Below are positions 58,461 through 64,000 of a stretch of DNA of 64,000 bases, in pieces. The stretch covers positions 1 through 64,000 of the forward strand of contig JAQTZZ010000007.1 in NCBI GenBank assembly GCA_028687545.1, given 5' to 3'. Source of the DNA: Candidatus Wallbacteria bacterium (lineage in GTDB: Bacteria > Muiribacteriota > JAQTZZ01). A program made the position numbers and the translations under genes. Within the stretch, counting starts at the first letter, position 1; each line of letters opens with the position of its first letter. The notes under the pieces were generated by a model, which was not told the origin of the DNA, ran no database searches, and saw only the letters and a program-made list of their open reading frames with translations.

Positions 58461-60098
58461 ATGAACAGAATATCCGGACAGAAATTGTTCCCATCAATAT
58501 TTATCATTACCCTATTTACTTTGGCTTCGATCTGTTTTTACGGTTGTGGAGGTGGCGGAAGCGTACTTTCTGATCCTCTCGGATCGAACTCTGCTCCGGC
58601 TGAAAAGACCAAAATGCGGGTTGGAGTGCAGTTGTGTTCCGCCAACCACGCGCTCCAGGGCGCAGCGCTTAAAGCAGGCAGCCCTGAAAAGATCTTTTTT
58701 ATCCTGTGGCAGCTGGTACAAGCTACAGACAGCCAGGAATTGAATGTCCTGGATCCTACAACCAATCTTGATTCCTGTTATGGGAAAAAAATGATACTGG
58801 GCGGCTTAGTCGGAACTTTCGGCGGTTATGCGAATTTTGATTACAGCCAGCGGGAAGGCGATCTGACTGTATTGACAGGACAGAGTTATTATCTTTTTTC
58901 AGTGGCAACAGACAGTGCCGAGAATCCGATCTACTGCGGATTGAAAGGCCAGATCAACGTATTGCCGGGTGTGATGAACGAAGCAGGGACTCTGGAACTG
59001 TATGCCGGCAGCTGCCTGACAACAGATCAGTTAAACGGAGCAGGCATGACTGCAGGCTTCGATCAGACCAAGCTGTTCGGTTGTACCGCGTCCATCATTA
59101 CCTCATTTCCGACTTTAACCTCGCTTTCGATTGTTCCTTCAGCGATTTCAATGGCTGCAGGCGCGACAAAGAATCTATTGAATATACCTCTGATCGCCGG
59201 ATACAGTGACCACGGCACACTGGAAGCGAAGAGCAGCAGCTGGTCGATCAAAAACGGAGGCGGAACGCTTGCAAACGGGTATTTTACAGCCCCTGCGAGC
59301 GGCAGCGCGATTTTGACCTGCTGCTACTCTGAAAACGGAAACGCGAAAACCGCTGACCTGACTGTGACAGTCCTCTCCGGAGGAGGAGCGAACAACCCGG
59401 GCGATCACAAAACAGTCAGCCTGAGCAATGAAGTGTCAATGGAGTTCGTCTGGATACCTGCAGGCACGTTCTATATGGGCAACCCCGATGGAGTTGGTGA
59501 AGCTAATGAACATCCCCAGCATCAGGTGACTCTCACCCAGGGTTTCTGGATCGGGAAATATGAGGTGACCCAGGCTCAATGGCAGCAGGTGATGGGAAGC
59601 AACCCAAGTTATAGTCAGGGACCTACTCTTCCTGTGGAAAGCGTTTCCTGGACCGGTTGTCAGGAATTCATTACTGCAATCAATCATCTAGGGAAAGGAA
59701 CCTTTTCACTACCCACAGAAGCGGAATGGGAATATGCCTGCAGGGCAGGCAGCTCCTCCCTGTTTTACTGGGGCGATACTGCTGAAGCCGACTACTGCTG
59801 GTATGATGAAAACAGCCAGGACATCACTCATGCCGTGGGAGGCAAGCTTCCCAATGCCTGGGGAGTGTATGACATAATAGGAAATGTCGACGAATGGTGC
59901 CAGGACTGGTATGGAGATTACGGAAGTTCAGCTGCAACCGATCCGACTGGACCGGAAAGCGGGAGTTATCGAATTTTAAGAGGCGGCTATTGGGGTTGGG
60001 GAAGTTATCACCTGTACAGCGCTTTCCGCTTCAATATCAGTCCTGATTTCAGTGATAACGGCTGCGGATTGCGCTTGCGTCTGCAACCAGGGACCTGA
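58461..60098 (+). CDS. Paralogous lipoprotein with SUMF1/FGE-like C-terminal domain
   Basis: This encodes 545 residues from ATG 58461 (GCGGGG upstream; an ATG 33 bases earlier lacks a site). The lipobox ends ASICFYGC. The N-module (about 35-195) has CYGKKMILGGLVGTFGGYA and YCGLKGQINVLPG, as in the giant gene. A Big-like domain follows (about 215-300), and residues about 315-545 form an FGE-sulfatase (SUMF1) domain: FVWIPAGTFYMGNPDG, GKYEVTQAQWQQVMG, FSLPTEAEWEYACRAG, GNVDEWCQDWY and RILRGGYWGWGSYH. The two active-site Cys of formylglycine-generating enzyme near RGGxW are absent, so a binding rather than a formylglycine-forming role is likely. Confidence 0.8.
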   Translation: MNRISGQKLFPSIFIITLFTLASICFYGCGGGGSVLSDPLGSNSAPAEKTKMRVGVQLCSANHALQGAALKAGSPEKIFFILWQLVQATDSQELNVLDPTTNLDSCYGKKMILGGLVGTFGGYANFDYSQREGDLTVLTGQSYYLFSVATDSAENPIYCGLKGQINVLPGVMNEAGTLELYAGSCLTTDQLNGAGMTAGFDQTKLFGCTASIITSFPTLTSLSIVPSAISMAAGATKNLLNIPLIAGYSDHGTLEAKSSSWSIKNGGGTLANGYFTAPASGSAILTCCYSENGNAKTADLTVTVLSGGGANNPGDHKTVSLSNEVSMEFVWIPAGTFYMGNPDGVGEANEHPQHQVTLTQGFWIGKYEVTQAQWQQVMGSNPSYSQGPTLPVESVSWTGCQEFITAINHLGKGTFSLPTEAEWEYACRAGSSSLFYWGDTAEADYCWYDENSQDITHAVGGKLPNAWGVYDIIGNVDEWCQDWYGDYGSSAATDPTGPESGSYRILRGGYWGWGSYHLYSAFRFNISPDFSDNGCGLRLRLQPGT

Positions 60099-60140
60099 AA
60101 CTGTTTTATTGGAAGTTTCAATTGATTCTTCGGGATTTCG

Positions 60141-63100
60141 ATGAAAATTAGCAGATTCCTGCCTGTTTTGATTCTGATTGCGGCTCTTTATTCGGGTCTC
60201 CATTTTTTCAGAATGCTGATCGCTCCTAAACAAGTGCTGACCCAGGTCAGGGTCAACCTTGAATTCGATAAGTCCAAAAAGGGTGGTTTGAAAAAGAGCG
60301 ATCTGACTAAAACATATCTCTCATTCTGGCAGCTCACTCCAATTACCGTCGAGGTCAGCGCTGAAATCTTCGACCCGGCAGACCCGGCTCCGAATTATGG
60401 GAAAACAATGAGGAACGGCGATTACATGATGTCATTCGGAGGTTTTGCAGCTTTAAACGGGAATCAGGACAGCGCTGAGATTCCAGTTCTTACAGGAAGC
60501 GATTATTTCCTGTTCGTGATGTCTTTAGATAAAAAAAATAAACCCGGATTCTGCGGATTGAAAAGCGGAATCAGAGTGCTGCCTGACGCAGTCAATTCCG
60601 TGAACATCATGCTCAATCGCAACGAAAGCCTGGCTCTTTCAGAACTCGCAGCAGCCGGCATCGACCATGTTTTTTCCCAGAATCTGGTATTCGGCTCTGC
60701 GGTGAAAAAGCTGCCAAAGGAGAAACTGATAAGCCTGCTTGCCTCGCTGCCGGCATCCATCATTCATCCCGGCAACACCATCGATCTGTCCAATTCCAGG
60801 ATCATCGGAATCTATGAAAACGGCGCTACTATAGAAATCACTACTGTGGACTGGAAAATCAAATCCGGAGGCGGAACCCTTACCGGAAACATCTATACTG
60901 CCCCCCAGAAACCCGGAAAAGTAGTTCTGACCATGAATTACCAGGCTCCAGAAAATTATTCCGCAGACCTCGCGCTGACTGTCGCAAGCACTGGTCCGCT
61001 CTCTGGAAACTGGCGTCTGGCTTTTGTCACCATCGCTCCCAGTACTGATGAAATTGTGCTTTCCTCAATCGACGGAACACAGTTGACGCAACTTACTGTA
61101 AACTGGGACTTCGACAGCTTTCCCTGCTTCTCTCCTGACGGGAACCGCCTGATTTTTCAGAGTAACAGAAATGGCCATCAGCAGATTCTCCGGATGAGCA
61201 TCGATGGAGGAGATGTTGCTGCATTGACCCAGGGCCAGACAGATGACCTGATCCCTGCCTACTCTCCTGACGGAAGCAGGATCGCCTTTACCAGGCTGGA
61301 TGGCGGTAAGGGTGAGATTTATCTGATGGATGCGGACGGGGGCAATCAGAGCAACCTCACCCACAATCCTGCTGATGATTATTATCCAAACTTTTCACCG
61401 GATGGAAACCAGATCGTCTTTGTCTCGGACCGCGACGGGATCCGCTCTCTTTATTCAATGCAGAAAGACGGCAACTCGGTTCAGCGGCTTACGACTCCAG
61501 AAGTATGGGAGGACATCGAACCGCGCTGGTCCCCTACCGGAGATAAAATAATTTTCTCATCTAACAGGGACGGTAATTATGAACTGTATCTCATCAACCG
61601 GGACGGATCAAATCCGGTCAGACTTACCGAAAACAGAGCTGATGACACATATCCTGCTTTTTCTCCAGACGGAGGCCTGATCGCCTTCACCAGTGACAGA
61701 GACGGCCGCAGCGACATTTTCCTGATGCATTCTGATGGTTCCGGACCGCAGCGCATCACGAACAGCGCGATCGGAGATTATTATGCTGTTTTTGGAACCA
61801 TCGGTTCTCCCCTGATCTCATCAATCAGCATTGCGAAGACCTCAGAAACTGTTTTTCCCGGCTCCACCCTGGATCTCGGAAGCCTCACTGTCGCCGCGCA
61901 TTTCGCGGACGGCAGCACCAGGCTTGTGAATGCCGCTTCTTACCTTCTCACAGGCCCCGGCCAGATCAACGGCTCCATTTACTCAGCTCCGCTAATCCAG
62001 TGCACAGCGGAAATCACGGTTAATTATCTGACAGGCAGTATCTCCCGCAGTACGATTATTCCTCTTTTTATCAGGCACTCCCCTCAAAAACTCTCCCTGG
62101 TTACTCCCAAAACGGTCTTTCCAAATCAATCCATTAGCCTGCCTGCTAACGGCGAAGTCCGCTACGACAGCGGACTCACTGCCGAAGTACCCGTCACCTG
62201 GATCCTCAAATCCGAGGGCACACTGACCGGCAATCTGTTCAAAGCGCCGGCCAGACCCGGCAGCGCCAGACTTTCCGCCACCTATTCAGAAAACACCCCT
62301 GTCAGCAAAGATTGTACGATTACTGTTTCTTCCCAGCCATTTCATTATCTGAAAGTACTGCTCAACCCGAAAGAAGCGGCAGAAGGCAGGTGGAGCCTGG
62401 ACAAGGGCCTGACCTGGAAAGAAAGCGGGGAATCGGTAGAGGTTGCAGTTGGCGCAAACTATGAAATCCGCTGCCTGCCGATTACAGGATTCATCGAACC
62501 AGGCAGAATCAGAAAAGTCATGAAACGCTCCGATACGACTGAAATAGTCTCATACACTCGTATCAAACACCTTCTGACGATCAACATCGCACCCCCGAAG
62601 GCAGGAAAAACAGGCCGCTGGAGCTTGAACGAAGGAACAACCTGGCGCTTGAGCGGTACTTCCGCTGAAGTCTATGAAGGAGCGAGCTTTGAGGTCATTT
62701 TCAAGCCGGTCCCGGGATTTACTACGCCTCCCGATTTTTCGGGCATCATGAGTGGGACAGACGAAGCAAGATCAGCTGACTATAGTGGAATTTCCCATAT
62801 CCTGACCGTGGCCATTGCTCCGGAAGACGCCAGCTGCCTGGGCGCCTGCTGGACACCGGATGGAGGTGCCAATTTCAAAGCGAGCGGAGAAACCATGGAG
62901 ATACAGGAAGGGACCAGCTACGAAATCCAATTCAAAGCTGTTCCTGGTTACTCTACTCCAATGAACATTCTGGGGATCATGTGCAATTCCGATACCTGCG
63001 AATCAGTCACCTATTCCTCAATTTACAGAATCCTGACAGTGAGCATGCTGCCTGATGATGCCGTTTCATCTGACGCTCAGTGGAGCGTAGACGGATCAAC

Positions 63101-63737
63101 CTGGCACAGCAGTGGCGCTACAGTAGAAATAGCCAAAGCTTCAAGCTGCGAAGTGACTTTCAAACCTGTAGCTGGTTTCATCACCCCCAGGGTGGTTGAA
63201 GTCCCTGCTTCCCCTGCTGATGTGTCCATAACAGCAGACTACAGTGGAGCATTCCACTCGCTGACTGTCAGTATCACACCTGAAGCAGCGGTCACAAGTG
63301 GTGCCTGCTGGAGCTGCGATGGCGGCGAGGGCTGGAATGACAGCGGGGCTTCCATCGAAGTTCAGGAAGGAGCTACTTTGGAAATCAGCTTCTATCCGGT
63401 CCCGGATTTTTTAGCCCCTGCGGACATCACTCTTGAGATGGGCAGTACTGACTGCACCGAATCCATTGTCTACCTTCAGCTTACCCACATACTTACAGTG
63501 ACCATCTCCCCGGCAGAAGCCGTGGCTGTCGGCTGCGGCTGGAGGCTTTCCGGCGAGAACTGGTGGAGGAAAAGCGGGGAAACAGTGGAAATTGCCGAAT
63601 CAGCTCCCTACACTATCGAATGCATGACCGTGGCAGGCTGGAATACTCCTACACCAATAGCCGGAGTGATGCCTGAATCAGATACCAGCGGAACCGTGAT
63701 TTATACACCAGCACTGGCAGCACCAATGGGCAGGTAG
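60141..63737 (+). CDS. Paralogous exported protein with TolB-like propeller and six LTVNL modules
   Basis: This encodes 1198 residues. The N-terminus is a signal-anchor helix (about 5-22) with no lipobox Cys, unlike its two paralogues. The N-module (about 33-185) contains NYGKTMRNGDYMMSFGGFAA and FCGLKSGIRVLPD. A Big-like domain leads to a six-bladed TolB/WD40-like propeller (about 285-555; FSPDGNRLIFQSNRNG, YSPDGSRIAFTRLDGG and similar). Two Big-like domains and six LTVNL-type modules (about 730-1190) follow. It equals the first third of the giant lipoprotein without kelch propellers, so it reflects duplication and domain gain or loss. The ribosome site is weak (GGGATTTCG). Confidence 0.82.
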   Translation: MKISRFLPVLILIAALYSGLHFFRMLIAPKQVLTQVRVNLEFDKSKKGGLKKSDLTKTYLSFWQLTPITVEVSAEIFDPADPAPNYGKTMRNGDYMMSFGGFAALNGNQDSAEIPVLTGSDYFLFVMSLDKKNKPGFCGLKSGIRVLPDAVNSVNIMLNRNESLALSELAAAGIDHVFSQNLVFGSAVKKLPKEKLISLLASLPASIIHPGNTIDLSNSRIIGIYENGATIEITTVDWKIKSGGGTLTGNIYTAPQKPGKVVLTMNYQAPENYSADLALTVASTGPLSGNWRLAFVTIAPSTDEIVLSSIDGTQLTQLTVNWDFDSFPCFSPDGNRLIFQSNRNGHQQILRMSIDGGDVAALTQGQTDDLIPAYSPDGSRIAFTRLDGGKGEIYLMDADGGNQSNLTHNPADDYYPNFSPDGNQIVFVSDRDGIRSLYSMQKDGNSVQRLTTPEVWEDIEPRWSPTGDKIIFSSNRDGNYELYLINRDGSNPVRLTENRADDTYPAFSPDGGLIAFTSDRDGRSDIFLMHSDGSGPQRITNSAIGDYYAVFGTIGSPLISSISIAKTSETVFPGSTLDLGSLTVAAHFADGSTRLVNAASYLLTGPGQINGSIYSAPLIQCTAEITVNYLTGSISRSTIIPLFIRHSPQKLSLVTPKTVFPNQSISLPANGEVRYDSGLTAEVPVTWILKSEGTLTGNLFKAPARPGSARLSATYSENTPVSKDCTITVSSQPFHYLKVLLNPKEAAEGRWSLDKGLTWKESGESVEVAVGANYEIRCLPITGFIEPGRIRKVMKRSDTTEIVSYTRIKHLLTINIAPPKAGKTGRWSLNEGTTWRLSGTSAEVYEGASFEVIFKPVPGFTTPPDFSGIMSGTDEARSADYSGISHILTVAIAPEDASCLGACWTPDGGANFKASGETMEIQEGTSYEIQFKAVPGYSTPMNILGIMCNSDTCESVTYSSIYRILTVSMLPDDAVSSDAQWSVDGSTWHSSGATVEIAKASSCEVTFKPVAGFITPRVVEVPASPADVSITADYSGAFHSLTVSITPEAAVTSGACWSCDGGEGWNDSGASIEVQEGATLEISFYPVPDFLAPADITLEMGSTDCTESIVYLQLTHILTVTISPAEAVAVGCGWRLSGENWWRKSGETVEIAESAPYTIECMTVAGWNTPTPIAGVMPESDTSGTVIYTPALAAPMGR

Positions 63738-63748
63738 TATCGCTAAAG

Positions 63749-64000
63749 CTATTTCCTCTCCCCGATAAAATCCCTGATCAGATAGGAACAATACAGAAAA
63801 ATTATCAAAAGGTACAAAGCCCAGGAATTCCCAAGAGACCATTTTTTTACCAGATAATCCTTTTCGAATTCCTTTTTGAACTTGTGACTGAAATCAAAAT
63901 ACTGCACTTCACGCCCTGAAAAGAGCCTGGCAAAATACTCCCTGTTGAATCCGATGTTCCTCAATTCATCCGATTTGTGCACGAAAACTTCCACTTCCCA
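63749..64000 (-). CDS. C-terminal part of a membrane-associated protein, start outside window
   Basis: The minus-strand frame runs off the window end and stops at TAG 63749-63751; about 83 residues are visible (WEVEVFVHKSDELRNIGF onward). It has a charged region FDFSHKFKKEFEKDYLVKKW followed by one membrane helix (WALYLLIIFLYCSYLI) and a short basic tail RDFIGERK. A C-terminal helix with a positive tail suggests a membrane anchor. No family is recognised. It converges with the last paralogue, 11 bases away. Confidence 0.6.
   Translation of the reverse strand, partial: WEVEVFVHKSDELRNIGFNREYFARLFSGREVQYFDFSHKFKKEFEKDYLVKKWSLGNSWALYLLIIFLYCSYLIRDFIGERK

Overview
The window looks like a chromosomal segment of an uncultivated, diderm-type bacterium. 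Outer-membrane features include a PilQ secretin, Spy-like periplasmic proteins, lipoproteins and an AsmA-like protein. A PolC-type replicative polymerase sits in the same window as a miaA-hfq pair and a pilB-M-N-O-C-Q operon. PolC together with a secretin is unusual, and a candidate phylum such as Wallbacteria or Riflebacteria is my guess only. No rRNA, tRNA or CRISPR array was seen.

Layout. (1) 1-6.7 kb is an accessory stretch: a tandem zinc-ribbon gene cut by the window edge, a MITE-like element, a CBM21-like secreted protein, a DUF5678-like/retropepsin pair, several membrane or zinc-ribbon hypotheticals, and two 3' remnants of S24 (LexA-like) peptidase genes. (2) 6.7-19.3 kb holds envelope genes: a Cys-rich secreted protein, a Spy-like protein, a patatin, a deiminase-fold protein without its catalytic residues, an ABC exporter with a FecR-like protein, a TPR protein, recG and a PIN/Phd toxin-antitoxin pair. 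(3) 19.3-31.5 kb carries the type IV pilus assembly operon on the minus strand, preceded by hfq, miaA and a TPR protein. (4) 31.6-34.6 kb has a radical-SAM-like protein without the CX3CX2C cluster motif, then a palindromic repeat and a cluster of strong RNA-type hairpins, then a B12-binding radical SAM protein whose start lies in a hairpin. (5) 34.6-42 kb has a three-repeat secreted protein, a DUF1858-alr-AsmA operon with a near-consensus promoter, and a glycosyltransferase. (6) 42-48.4 kb encodes a PolC lacking the usual inserted proofreading exonuclease and, just upstream, a UvrD/PcrA-like protein with degenerate helicase motifs and a 332-residue intein. (7) 48.6-63.7 kb is a surface-protein locus: a 50-residue zinc ribbon and three paralogous export proteins that share an N-terminal module. 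The largest has 3151 residues and carries one TolB-like propeller plus thirty kelch repeats arranged as five groups of six.

Two translation-start styles coexist. Many genes have GGAGG-type ribosome sites. A few (1-405, 11252, 31498) have a TATAAT box only 6-8 bases before ATG and no Shine-Dalgarno sequence, which suggests leaderless messages. The most novel-looking items are the exonuclease-less PolC, the intein-bearing degenerate UvrD, the five-propeller lipoprotein family, the radical-SAM pseudoenzyme and the structured RNA candidate at 32789-32901.
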